Assembly (NCBI GenBank): GCA_947561715.1 | Contig: OX387205.1 | Location: 1,493,001-1,557,000, forward strand | Direction of reading: 5' to 3' | From: Ascidia mentula | Lineage: Eukaryota > Chordata > Ascidiacea > Phlebobranchia > Ascidiidae | Length of the DNA: 64,000 bases | In this document: positions 12,518 to 26,200 of the stretch, one piece after another | Layout: every line of letters begins with the position of its first letter | How positions within the stretch are numbered: position 1 is the first letter of the stretch | Made by a program: the position numbers and the translations under genes | Notes under the pieces: generated by a model | The model's input: the letters and a program-made list of their open reading frames with translations, nothing else | What the model was told of the DNA's origin: nothing | Database searches by the model: none

Positions 12518-12646
12518 CGTCATCACCGCGTGACGCAACCGAATGATACGAAATGTGTTCGTGCCAGGCGCCGCGCAGTGTATATTGCAGCAATACCTTT
12601 TTTCGCCTGTACAGATTTATAAATATAAAAAATCTGGGAATCTTTG

Positions 12647-12652
12647 AATAAA
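12647..12652 (+). terminator. Candidate poly(A) signal of the six-module membrane protein
   Basis: AATAAA 130 bases after the stop codon at 12517. It lies between the two convergent stop codons, so the transcript probably ends inside or just past the last exon of the opposing gene. Confidence 0.5.
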
Positions 12653-12708
12653 ACTCCCTATTGTCACGTGACAGCCAGGTCGCAGGGTAATTCCCCGGAG
12701 TCGCGACA

Positions 12709-14205
12709 TCAGACAACGTTATTGAGTTGTGTAAAAAGTTGGTCGGAAATTGTGTTGAGTTGATCGGCCCAAGGTACAACGAACACCCGCTCGTCACTCC
12801 CCACTTGACCGTTAGCTATAATCTGGCGAATAATAATAACATATTCATGTAAACACATAGGGATAATTCCAGCTTTATCTTACCTGTAATTCCGATGTAC
12901 CGTGTTCGCTAATTCCAACAGCAAAGAATGTGAAACCCAAGGCACGAGCGAGGCTGGTCGTAGTCGGAAGGACAAAAGCGTCAGTTGCCCTGTAGGGTGT
13001 GCGTAAATAGATTAATAATGTACTGTAAGTCATCAGTTCAATATTTTTGTGCACAGGCAAAAAATATCTATTCCAACCAAATCATTTTTTCGGTCTTTAT
13101 TCAACAAGCATTTAAGTGGTGGTTTGTTGAGTAACGGCCCGAACGTTGGTCACAATAAATGTGACGTTGGTCACAATAAATAGTTTTACTGGCACAGCCG
13201 TCAATACTTTCTTAAGCTTAGCGGCGATGCCAGTGAACCAAATGATCTCGATACGATAGCTCTGATCACCAAGCTGTGCATATCCTGTCCTATCATGCGA
13301 TAGCATGAACTACTTCTACGTTAAAATAAATAGTTTTTTTTTGCCAGAGTAGCCCTGTGTGAATTACCAATATGTCTGGCAGATTCCAGAAAGAAAAGAT
13401 TTTTTTGAAAGCTCACAAATCTACAAAAAACTGCTGGTTTGGTCTGTTAGGGTTTAACTCACTTTCCATCCGTGATGACAACAATGAGTTTAGTTGTGCA
13501 AGGGTCGCTAAACTTCCCAGCATGAGGGTAATCAATGGTGATCGCCTTCTCAATGGCATGAGCCGTGTAGGTTGTGTAACCATGGTGGTTTATGGAAGTG
13601 ATCGCATTCTACAGAAAAAAAAACGTGAAATAAGGGTAATTTATTTTGATATGTTGGTTTACCAACCTACAATAAATTTAAGCATCAACAACGTGCTTTG
13701 CTAAACACAAACAACATATACCACAAATCACGTTTCATTGAACATAAGATGGAAACCGCCAAAGCTATTGCAACAGAATGGGGAAAGATTCGACCAATAA
13801 ACATCATAAAAACATATTAACACGTGAACTGTACACACAGGGCAATTATATGTACCGATAACCTTACTACATACAAACAGTTGGAACCCGGTCTAACCTG
13901 GAGTCTCCCGAGGTTCCTGTATTGTCCGATTCTAATGTGAGTTTTAAGAAAGGTCTGACTTCTCGTATTCATCGGCCTGTACCAAAAATTAAATCACAAT
14001 ACGTCCAACTACTTGAAATAAGAAATCCGCACCCACCTGTGTCTGTACCAGTGTGAAAATTGCATCACCCCAACGCGGGTCGTTTCAAGGTCAAAGCCCG
14101 CCACCAAGTGGTTGACGAATTTTAACATTTCCATGAATTCGAGGGCGGTGAACGATCCGGACCCGTCCAGTAAGAACATGATATCCTGTTCCCGTCGCCA
14201 ACAAC
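12709..14205 (-). other. C-terminal von Willebrand factor A domain
   Basis: Five exons encode residues about 1785-1988. The MIDAS metal-ion site is complete: DGSGS after IMFLL, a Thr in YTTYTAHAI, and the Asp of VVITDG. Hydrophobic strands flank these motifs as in VWA folds (VGVMQFSH, FTFFAVGI). The chain ends 38 codons into the last exon with TQLNNVV-stop. In known proteins such domains bind ligands through a divalent metal; the ligand here is unknown. Confidence 0.88.
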
Positions 14206-17200
14206 CTAAAATAACAAGTTTACCTTTAACAAGTAACAGAGGCTTGTTTGGAATATAAGTGGCAAGGAAATAAAAGCTACAACCTAAAAATCCAATATTT
14301 TAATAGGAAGGAATTTGTTGAGATTTTTTTCAAAGTTTTGCCGGAAAAAAATCTTGAAACCAAATTGCAACCAACTGTATAACGATAATATTTTCAGTGT
14401 CGGTAACAAACCCTTCCACGGTACGATTTTTGTTAAACCTGAAACATCCACTTTTTCTCAGCGCTCCTTTCTTAATTTTTATTATTATTTACTGATGTAA
14501 AAACAGTACGAACACCGAGAAGGAATTAAACCTTCTAAAATACAAATTGTCCCTGAATCAAAGTCAAGGTTTAAACATTACTATCATCATTTATTTTATT
14601 TTAAGTAGGGTCGCAATCTTAATGTTAAATTTACCATTCTCGTCGGTGGTGGCGTGGACGCTCGTGGTGGGAACCGGTGTCGTCGTCACATCTGCAACAG
14701 CACGGAATAATAAAATCTACAACAAACTCAACACTGAACAACTTACTGTGTAATGGAGGGCCGTCATCGTTACAGAGGTCTTCGTTGCAACAATCCACCA
14801 CGCACGTGGTAAAGTTCGCCCGAAACGGAAGGTTGGCGTCTTCCAATAACGTCATCAAACTGTCGCATGACGTCACCGGGCAGGCTATCGACGGAACGCA
14901 CGTCCCGTACGTCACACTCGCTGACGTCATAAAAACAGTTCCATTGTGTTTTTTTGGAAGTTTATACAATTTTGTGTGGAAAAATACAATGCAACAGCTC
15001 GACATATTGATATAACAGATGGGTGCCGGATGTGATAACCTTGAGGTGAACAACACAAGACAAGCGTGCATATTATACATTATATGTTCAGCTTATATAC
15101 TATGTTACTTTATAATGGCCTCATTTCCTTTTTGTTAAACTCGATCATTGAGCGATTTTAGTTATTAACGTATAAAAAAAAGACCTCCAAAAACTGTCTG
15201 TTACTTGAACAATGCGGTGTAGTCATAGGCGCCTAGTCCGGGGGGGCAAGGGGGGCGGCGCCCCCCCAGGTTTGTCAAAAAAAAACGAGTGGCTATTACG
15301 CGCGTCTGTCCGAACCATGTAACTCGTCGCATTTGTAACGTTCGAAGAAAAAAGACCTAAAAACAATGTGTTTCTTAATAACAAATTATGACGTCATAAC
15401 ATATCCGCCCCCCCTGGAAAAATGAAAACTAGGCGCCTATGGGTGTAGTATACCATGACTTGGTATGAAATGATTTGACACCCGTCCTGAGTTGAGTTGT
15501 CACATCTGGTTTATGTTTTTATCGGTGCCCAAGATATTTCATTTATTTATTGTTTATGTAGCAGTTTTTCTTGCGCACAATGCAAACGAATTGATTTTGT
15601 CTACTAAGCCTAAAATAAAAAAAGAAACAACATAAACTGTCTCGAAGATCCTCATATATAGACGTTTCGGTTACAACCCCAACAGATACTCGTATTACGT
15701 AATCACCTTCAAATAAATCTCCGGTCTTTTTTTCCTGGGCGTCGGCAATCGTCTTCACAGTGAGACACTGATGTTTGGGCGGACATTCCATCCTCTCCTT
15801 TACTTTTACGATGGGTCTTGCGTCAGAGAAGGCTTTCATAACCGAATAACACCTGCTGCTGTACGTGGTTTCAATCTCAACTGTGGAAGGTGGAATTTGC
15901 TTAAAGCAGTATTGCAGTGGTTTTTACTTGTAACCAAACTTGCACGATCCGTTTTTGAAAGAGCTTCCAAACTTTAAAAAAAAACTCAGAACGATTTTTG
16001 CAAAAAGATATAAAACAGAAAACTAATATAACAAACTTTAAAACAACAAAGCTTATCACTTTATAAAAAAGTATAATCTATTCAAATAACTCCAGACAAA
16101 GGAAATTACAGTACGTGGCCTTATCTAGCTCATTATGGATCTTTAAATTTGACCCGCCGGGTTTTGGTTTTTAAATAAAAGCTTACAAATGTAAACACTT
16201 TTCGTCGACTTTCCTGCTATCCTCACAAAAAAGTACAAAGTCAGGCAACTGTGGGTTTTGTGCGAAGTAATATTTTCAAACTCACCAAGTTTAAAAGTTG
16301 CCAGGAATCCCCCGGCAGTTCCACTTCCGTCACTACTGAACGTCACGTACAAAGAACCAGAACTGGACGTTATGACGTCATCAGGTGATTGTATTACGTC
16401 AGATAGAGACGCTCGCAATGGCGAAAAGGCGCTTGTTCCATCATAAACCTGAGAAATGATTTTCGAACTCGACATTGTGTTATATCGTCCCTGACCAACA
16501 GAATTACAGACAGGTTGTACACACTGTTTCTCAGGTAAGGTCTCATCAGTGCAGCTGCTTTTACACTACCAGGCACACAAATTTTAACTTTGTGGTACCT
16601 TTCGGTAAAAACCAAGCAGTCATTTGGCCGTAGTGCGCTCCACGTGGTTCGTCTATGTTGATTGGTTTTGATTGGTTTGGTACCCAACGGATCGGCGATT
16701 GGCCGAAAGGTACCACAAAGTGCCAGCTAGTCTGCGCCACAGTCACCAGATGCACTGATGACATCTTACAGATAAAAACAGTGTGTACACCTGATTTGAA
16801 TTATATTAAATAATTGTAAGTCATCTGCTCTTTCATGTAAGACTGTAATCAACTGTGGGTGCAGCTGAGTGACATAAACAACTTTCAGTATTTTGCACCT
16901 TCAAAAAGTCGCAACATTTTTCCGTGCGAAAGTCGAGAATTTCGAGTTGAACTTGTTTGTCTTCATCACGTGACACGATCAGCCAATGACATTCGGCGTT
17001 GCTAGGGTACTCAACCGGGTAACCAGGGGAACTGAATTCGAACGAGTGGGGGGTGGCGGTCCGGGTAAACCCGCATGACCCCCTGTTCAGGTCGTCGGGA
17101 GCTGGGGAAAGTTTGAAGATTGGAATAAAACAGTGTTTCCAAAACTTATTCTTAAACTTTTTTGATCACCAAGATAACAGAGAAGTTATTTGTGGACCTT

Positions 17201-20200
17201 CAATACAAACAAAACAGCCAATGCAATAGTCGAGAATTTCATGCGAGAATTATTTATTGAAGATTTACAAAAACGTCAGTTACGTTCTTAAGTTTATTTG
17301 TTAACTTTTATCTGTTTAGGGAAACCCAAAAAAACCACAGACATTTGCAAAACAACTTAGAGCACAAACTCAAGCATTCTCCAATGTAAAGATCAGAACT
17401 ATATGACTATAAATATTGTGGGAATCCGCGGCAGAAAAAGAAAAAAAAACTGACTGTTGATTTAAAATATTGAGTATTTTATGACGAGGTTGAGTGAAAT
17501 ACTTTTCCTTCTACAAAAATCCACTCAAACGCTACGAACAGCTTTTTTTTTAAAAAATTTATTTCAAAACCGCAATGTTGCTTTTACCTTTTTCTTGTGA
17601 GAACTGAGCAATAAAACCTTGATCACCGATCGAATCATCCGATATAAACCTCACTTTTAATATATTAGTGGATGACCTGTAGGTAAGTGGCGAAATGAGA
17701 CCGTAATGTGTTGTGTTGTCGATTAAACGTTCCTCTGATCCATCCAAAATCTGTAATCATAACATAATAATTTTTCCCCTATTAATATTGAAGGCAAGTA
17801 GTTCTGAAACACGTGGACGAAAGCCACCTCAACCAAATACAAACACACAAGGGGGGCATAGGTTAAATTACTCTAAAGCTTTTTTAATGCCAATAATGGA
17901 CGGATGTAGATGTTGCAAATGCATATGCACTGCCCTTGTGGTTGGAATGGCTGACTTTAAATGGAACTTTACTATCAACGTTCGTTAAATTATCTTTTTT
18001 TTTTAGTTCTGGAATTGTCCAAAACACAGTCTTACTAACAAAAAAATTATTTTCTTTTGAATCTTAATACACTGGTAACAAAGTGACACTGATTTATGGG
18101 AAAATTGTACTGTTTACGGAATCGACAAGTTACGTATACAATACTTTACGGTCATGGGATTAAACTCACCAACACCCGATCGCAGCAAGTTTCCAACTTC
18201 ATAAACGTAAAGTTCAGGACAACCACCTTCCCCTCATCCGCCGTCAGCGTCCAAGTGCAGTTCTGCAGGTTCGGGTAAATCCCCGAGTCGTTACTTGTGC
18301 GAATTTGTGACAGCATGTCGGATGCGAGCAGCGTCGAACCGCACGAGCGCTCGGTGGGCACTGAAACATGGCAATAAGTGTTCAAATTGCAAAAAAAGAA
18401 AGCAAAATATGTAACATGACGTTCATGGTTTTCGATAATCGTACATGTTTCTCACAAAACAAAGGCAATTTCAATTATTTTGATTTATTTTTTATGGTCG
18501 TCGATGTCAGTGCAGAATAATTTCGAACTTTCAATCTCACCCAATTTGTAGGAAGCGTTGAAACCTCTGTACTGATGAGTGGTGTCGGTTCGCATTTTAA
18601 CGTACAAAGCCCCGGTGGTAGATGAAAATACAGCTTGTTGCGAGTGATCCCTTCTCACATATCCAATGAGAGGAGAGGTTTGTGTACGACCGTTGCGAAT
18701 CTGTAACAAAAGCAACAACCTCAAAAGAGTTTTCTAATGAAGAATTTATGATTTTGTTGTACAATAATCACAGTATTAATCATCTTTGCATGTTCGTGCA
18801 TTTACAACATTTAAAATAAGCTCTACGTGAAAATAACCAAGGCCCAATAAAGTCAATGAGGATCCAGTTCAGTCAACAAGGCAAACTACACAACAAATAG
18901 AACAGAATCAACTTATTTTTTGGCTTTAGTCCGTCTGCAAAGCAACAATTTGCAGTAAATACAAAAATAATTTTACCACCAACCTCAAGATAATCGCTAT
19001 CTCCTTCGAAACTGAAGTCATGCAAGTTCAATTCGACTTGCTCACTCTGATTGGTCGAAACAATCAACCAATGGCATTCAGCCCTGGCCGGATATTCGAC
19101 GGGATAGTTCGGGGAGTGAAAATAGGTGGAGGAATTGCCAGCCACGCTGTTGAATCCACAAGCTCCGGGGTTAACAACGTAGTCATCTGTGTATAACGTA
19201 TCAATGTCGTAACAATTAGCGGTGAAAAGCAATTTTCATATCTTCAACGTAACTAGTTTGCAATTAACATGGTAGAAAAAACTGCCAAACTATTATAACC
19301 TCTACATGTACTGATTAAAAATAAACTATACGGTTTTGCCGTTTTTAGTTTATGTGTTTTTGTTCACGATCCATTGACGAATAATTAGTGAAGAAAATAC
19401 AAAAAATACATTTCATATAAGGCTTCAAAATAAAAGATGTTTTACTTGCCACCGTGTTCACATATTATTACATATTATTTATATGTTGCAATTATCTCGT
19501 TATCAATAAATTCTTTCGATGCGATTATCCTATGGAAACCATAGACCGAACATTTTTTTCGACATACCGAACCTTTGGAAATATGCTCTTCAGCTAATTT
19601 TGTTGTTAAATCCGTACAATAATCGTAAAAAGTACCAACCAGGAGTGGAATACAGGGTAGCTAGGAACCCACGATCGGTAACCGACTTGTCCGAATGGAA
19701 AGAAAGACGCATCGTCGACGAAGTTGATTCGAATACAGTGGAGTAACGAACAGCGTGCATATCTACCTTCGCTATCAAACGTTCGTTCGTAGCATCTCGC
19801 AACTGAATAGACAAAAACAAATTGACCAACATTATTGTTAGATTTTATCTAAAAAGACGCAAAACTGCCATCATGGTGCGTTGATAGCTCATAGGATTAC
19901 TGGCATTGCAGCCAAGCTGAATCAAAGCTGAATCACTTTTTCACACAAGTCGGGGCAAAATTTGAAAAATCAAGCTTTCTGTGAGGTTTGAACTCATGAC
20001 CCCATGGGCTAACCAGGCCCAAACGCTCTGCCGACTGAACTACGTACAAGATATGAAAATAAATTCGGGATGGGAAGAAAATAAAATCTACGATAGCCGA
20101 AATTGCCAAGGAAGGACTTTCGCAGTAGGCTTCACACTTCAGCTACAAATGGCTCTAATGCTATTTATAACACAATTTATTTCGGTAATTTCTCAGTAAG

Positions 20201-23200
20201 CATCTCAGTTTGTCAGACCAATAACGGTCCAACTTATTTTCAGATTATTAAATTTTTTATGTGTGCGAATTAAACTGGCAAGATAATCATTAACACACTT
20301 GCACCACAAACCTCAACGTAATCACAACAACTTTCCGTTTGAAAGTCGGTAAAATTCACCACGACGCGTCGTCCTTGTGACGTCACAAGAGTCCAATCGC
20401 ACGTTGTGGAAACGGAGTAGTTTTGAGGGTAGTTAGGGGATGCGAGTTGCATAGCAACAGGCGATACGAATACCGTTGAGTCACATGTGTATGCAGGTAG
20501 GTCTAAGATACAATAAAAATATCTAATTGAGTATTGCAGCAAAAACGAATCAAAATCAAGCTACAGGGTTTTAAGGAAGCCATCCTGTATCACAGAAAAA
20601 CATGCATTTAAAATGCAACAATTTGGCAAGGACAAATCTTAGTGTTTTGCAAAATGTACGCACTAGAATACGCATTTAAAGCATTCCATACCACACCGCG
20701 AATTGGAGCCATGGATGTCCATAACGTTACAAATAGACTTTTTACTATTAAACAACATTCCAACGGGTTGTGGGAATGTCAGCCTTGAGTTTTTTTTTCA
20801 TCTATTAATAAAGCCGCAATGACAAACTTTAGGGGCATCAAATTCACGTTGCATTACTTGAATTTTCCCACCTTGTAGAGTTCCAACTTGCGCCATGAAA
20901 CCTTCGCCCGCTATATTCACGTCGCTAATAAAGCGGAACTTCATCACGTGACCAGACGATACGTACAGCTGATTGGCTGGAAGACTTTCGTGCGAGAACT
21001 TGTCCAAAACCTCCTCAGTATCGCCATCATAAACCTACCACAAAATGTCACCTTTAATCCAGGTGCGATTTTAAAACACTTGCTGACTTTCGAGAACATT
21101 ACAAGATCCACTACACAGTAGAAGTAACAATAAAGCCTAAAAATATATTAATCGTTGCTTTCTTTAAAGGATTTCTATTTAAAATCAATGTATTTGTACT
21201 GCTCTAAATCTTATAGAAATATATAGCAGGGATTCTCAATTTTTTTTGATCTGCGATTCTTAATTTTTATTTGTTAAGAAAATAACAATTTGTTATGCAA
21301 ACAAAAAAAACATTTGGTGACCCCGAATTGGGTCGCAACCTATAGCTTGACCAGCCCTGACCAATAGAACAATCGCCAAAACTAAGCTTAAAATCTTTTC
21401 ATTGACCAAAGCACCCAACCATTACCTGAATGTAATCACAACAAGTTTCAAGCGAAACTGTCGTGAAATTGACGAGAATTCTCTCGCCCTCTGGCGCCAC
21501 CAGCGTCCACGTGCAGTTCGTCATACTTGCATAATAATATGGGAATCCCTGAGACGTGATGACGTCAACCGATGACGTCACGTTGACGTTTTCTTCGCAC
21601 ACGTAAGCGGGAGCTGCAACAATGACGTAACAATATAAGAATGTCATTATTTTATAAACGCTTGGACAGTTTTTTTGTAACGTAACTGCACTGGATAAGC
21701 AATAAACAAATTTAATTTAGAAAGTGCAGAAAAATAGGAATGTCTTTATTTAAAACGTACTTTTAAAAAATAAGATTTATACATGCTTAAAACAAATAAA
21801 CAAGCAACTCCGAACTTACTGGTTGGGGCTGGGGTGGTAGTTGGAGGTGGAACTAAAAATTAGAACAAGCATTTTTGGCGATACCAATTATATTTATCAA
21901 TTGCAAATCTTGTGATACAACTTCGGATTTGTAACAGAAGAATTTCAACATTTTGTTTCTCTTTCAAAAAGTGTAAATTTCAAGCAAACTTACTCGCTCC
22001 AAATATCGCCGTGAAACCGCTCTTCCTGATATTTTTATCCGAAACAAATCGCAGAAACAATTCGGTTTGTGACGTCATCAAATACGGTAGTTGTGACGTC
22101 AGATCTCCGCCAAATGAACCGAGAAGTCCAGTATCGTCGGAAATCTGAAATCACCCCAAATAAACACAGTTGTCTGATGATATTCAGCTAGATAAATAAT
22201 TTGTAGTGTTCCTTGTTCTTTTATTTTCTATAGTTTTTCATTCGGAATCACTTTTTGGGGTTTGGTTTTACTGAAAACACAAGCAACGTCACATAAGTAT
22301 ATGCTTCTATGATAAGTACCATAAAAATCCATTCGATCTACAGTTAGTACTAGTTCTGTTTTTTAAGGAGTAGTATATGCAGCAGAACGAATCAACCACA
22401 CTGGGATTCGAACCCACGATATTCTGCACATCAAATGACGTTTCCCGCAATCAAGTTTTTTTCCGCGTTCACTGTTCAATTTTTTGTTCACACCCAACAC
22501 TAAATCACAGCCAACTTACCGTCAAAATATCACAACACCTTTCCGTCTCAAACGATGTGAAGTTAATGTACATCTTCCAACCGGGTGCGGACGTAATTGT
22601 CCAGTTGCAAGAAGCGGAAGACGGGTAAAGGAGTGGCCAACCAGGGGATATGAAGTCGTGAGGCGTTTCCAAGGCGACAATCTCGTAACCACAGCCTGTA
22701 TAGAGAAACAGTCACCTAGCAGGGGGTACTTGTAAGGTTTAAACGTCTTTTCAGTGATTTATTGGTGACAATAAGGTTACAATATCGGTCGTTTGACAAG
22801 TTTTCTACACAACAGTACCTTAAAAGTCACAAATTTTCTAAATAATTAGGGGTTGCCAAGGCAACAATCCTACAACCACAAACTGTACAGAGAATTAGGA
22901 ATCTTGTGAGAATCTTTGCGGGCATTTAAACGCGCACAAACTAAAACATTCAACTGAGCGAGTTTTAATTAGTTCACGAAAATGCATGGTGTTTTGTTCG
23001 CCCTTCACAATACTATCTGACAACCTAGGTGTGTCAAGAGTTCACTTGGTTTTAATTAGTTTAATTAACAAATCCGCCACATACTTTGTCCGGCAGCTAA
23101 AGTTGGTTGGACGGCAGCAGTCGTAGTTTCAATTTCGTCCTCCGAAACTAAGAAAAAGAAGACATTATTACAGCAACCTCGGGCGGGATTCGAACCCACA

Positions 23201-26200
23201 ACTTACTGCTAACAAATGTGGCGTTGAAACCTCGACGTTGGTCGCTCGAGTCGGACCGAAATCTCACGGTAACATTATTTCCTTTGGAAATGTAAACGAC
23301 AGACGACAGTGTTCCTCTCAGGGTTTCAACTTCCTCTGTTCCCTCCAATATCTAAAAACCAGACGGAATGTTAGAGTTTCTACAAACATTTTAACTGGCA
23401 TTCATTCCAAGAGCTTTTAGCATATGATATTAGTTCACCTATGATATTGTGTAAGAGATTTACATGTTCATTTTCCAAGAGCTTTTGCCTCATAAACAAA
23501 TCAGTTCTTTTTTAGCCCTATTGGTCAAAAAAGACTCTTAAAGCTGTTATTTAAGCCCCACCAATGTTTTCAAACAGGTTTAGTATAAGCAGCCAAAGCT
23601 AAGATGCTTGACATATTAAACAGACATTTCAATTACAACTATGTTCATCATTAGTGCTATACTTGATGACTGAAACTGACTGCACCAGTTGTGCTTACCA
23701 ACAGGCATATTGGCTAACCTCTAAGATTTTATAAGTGTCCATGTCAAAAACAAAAACAGCACGTGATATCAGCACACCTTTGAGATGATGCAAAGGATTG
23801 ACATTTATCGGACAGTATTTTGATAAAGTGTAGGTATTTAACTTCACAAGCTTACACGACTTTCATATGTACCTGTACAGTGTCACAACATGGCTCTGTG
23901 TGAAACTGTGAGAATGTTAACTTGACCAGGAAGTTGGGATCGAATGAAATAAAATTCCATTCGCAGAAGGCATTGGCGCTGTATGGTTCAGGATAGTTTG
24001 GGGATGAAAATTGTTGGATTATTCCATTCACTGTCGCCGTGAAACCACAATCAGCTGAAAAAATAAGTAAAAAAATTACAGCAAAATAGTTTTTTTTCAG
24101 AATTTGTCAAAAACTGGAATTCTACAACCTATAGGTAAATTTAAAGTAAAAGAATAAAAATAGCATAATTAATGAAATAATATTAGATGAAAAATCAAAT
24201 AACAATTGAAAATGCAAAAATCAATTAGAATTTATTTAAAAAAGTCATCCAATAATCTTGTTGCAGGAATATGTATATTTAACTCACTTGATTCTGCAAC
24301 AGGAGATGTTGTTGCTACTGGTGTGGTAGGTGGGGGACCTAGCAAAAATATTCATTAATAATCTACAAATGAGTGGCTTGAAAAAAGTTTATCATAGATC
24401 CTTTATGATAATTTTAGGAACACAAGTCACGGATTTTCTCATAATTCTGAGTATAAAAAGACTGGCCCATATTGTTATTAACATTGTCATGTCTAAAAAA
24501 CCTTAAAAAGCATTAACATAGTTTTACATATTCCGTTCTCAATGTCATTTTAAAGGCATCAAATAGATAGACAATGTTAATAGCAATATGGGCCAGTCTT
24601 TTTATACTCAGCTTTATGACAATATTACTGAATTTTGCAATTATTGACACTTTCCAAACTGATGTCACAAAATAGATCAAAAATGAGTATGCAAGGCAAG
24701 CTTTAATAGTAATAACCAATGCTGACCTTCATAAAATACTGCTCGAAAACCCTGATATGCTTGTGATCGATCTGAATGAAAATATATTCTCAGACTTTGG
24801 TTTGTTGAAACAAACAGAGTGGGGTCAGTGAACGGGCCAGAAAGTTTGTCTAAAACCCTCCCTTCACTCAAAATCTGCAAGAAGGATAATCGTTATCATA
24901 CACAGTGTAATTATTTTCATAAAAGTAACGCATAACAGCAATGCAATAAATAACGCTAAAGACAAATTATAATACAATTTAAGCTTAACAAACAAAATCA
25001 AACATAACACAACAGAAAGTAACACAGAAACCAGCTCAAAGAAATGTGGAAAAATAGCAATACAACAAAACAAGATTAACGTCAAGTAAAATTCCAACCA
25101 ACCTCAACATAATCACAACATGTTTCTGTTCTTCCATCAACAATACTAAAAAACACTTGAAATCCAATGGTTGGAGCCACGATCGTCCAATAACAGTCAA
25201 GATTCATGCTGTAAACCCCATCATGCCATCCAGGAGACGTAAGGTTTTGAGGGCTGCGACTAGCTGTTATCTCATAACCACAATCAGCTGTAAGTATTTT
25301 AAATACTGCATTACAACCTTGGCTTTGTAGCTATGGTTTGAAACATGCAGTTGTTATGCTTTATGGCAATCTTAGCTTGTGCAAGATAAATTAGGAAAAA
25401 TATGTTTAAAAGGTAGTTCATAGCCACTATCAACTATTCAATAATAAAGTCGAGTTTATAAGTCTTAAAAGTAATTTTCACAATTTTTTTTCAATTTTGG
25501 GCAGTAAATTAGTTTGGGGAAGAGAAAACTACAGAAAAGCTGCTTCACAAATTTAAACATGCAAAGAGTTTTGGAGGTGTTTAACTGCATATGAGCAAAA
25601 AGTATTTTCCCCCAAAAAAACTCTCAAAATCAGCAGGGTATCAAATTTCAACAGTGACCACTCGATAGCAGTTGCAACCTGATATCTCAAAGTAAATAAA
25701 TAAATTGGGCAATTATATGAATCATCAGTGGCAAAAGTGCAAAATGCATAACGTGACTCATTTTTTTGTTAAAACATCAATTGAAAATCACAGCAATTTC
25801 GCTTCTTTTGACATAAGTTTTATGAGCAATACTAGTTCACAGAAATTAGCCAGCAGTCAGTTTGAGACAAAACTCCAGCAATACTTTCCACCATAGTTAA
25901 GTTTTGACAACTGTAAAGTAACTACACATTTATTTATTGAATTTAGTTTGCAAATATACGTACATGGGACTGTTAATTCCTTTACATCGTCAACTGGGGC
26001 TGTAGAAGAGGAAACAATTTTTATATAAATCCAGAAGAACATTGACTAAAAAATGTCACTTACAGGAGGAAAATACGCCTCTGAAACCCTTGCGTTCGAC
26101 AGATTTATCAGAGAGAAACCTTATTCGAAAACCTCTGTGGTCTACAGAGGTAAATTGGATTTCATCAACTTTTCCTCTTAACTTATCAACTTGACGATTC

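Noticed and set aside
14677-15015. Plus-strand open frame of 112 codons
   Set aside because: It is the antisense shadow of the LU exon 14747-14920, which has the Cys pattern and splice sites.
15240-15275. G/C-rich run as part of an RNA gene
   Set aside because: It lies wholly inside the MITE with defined ends and target duplication.
19983-20045. Functional tRNA gene
   Set aside because: A and B boxes are present but acceptor and anticodon arms do not close properly and a SINE-like tail follows.
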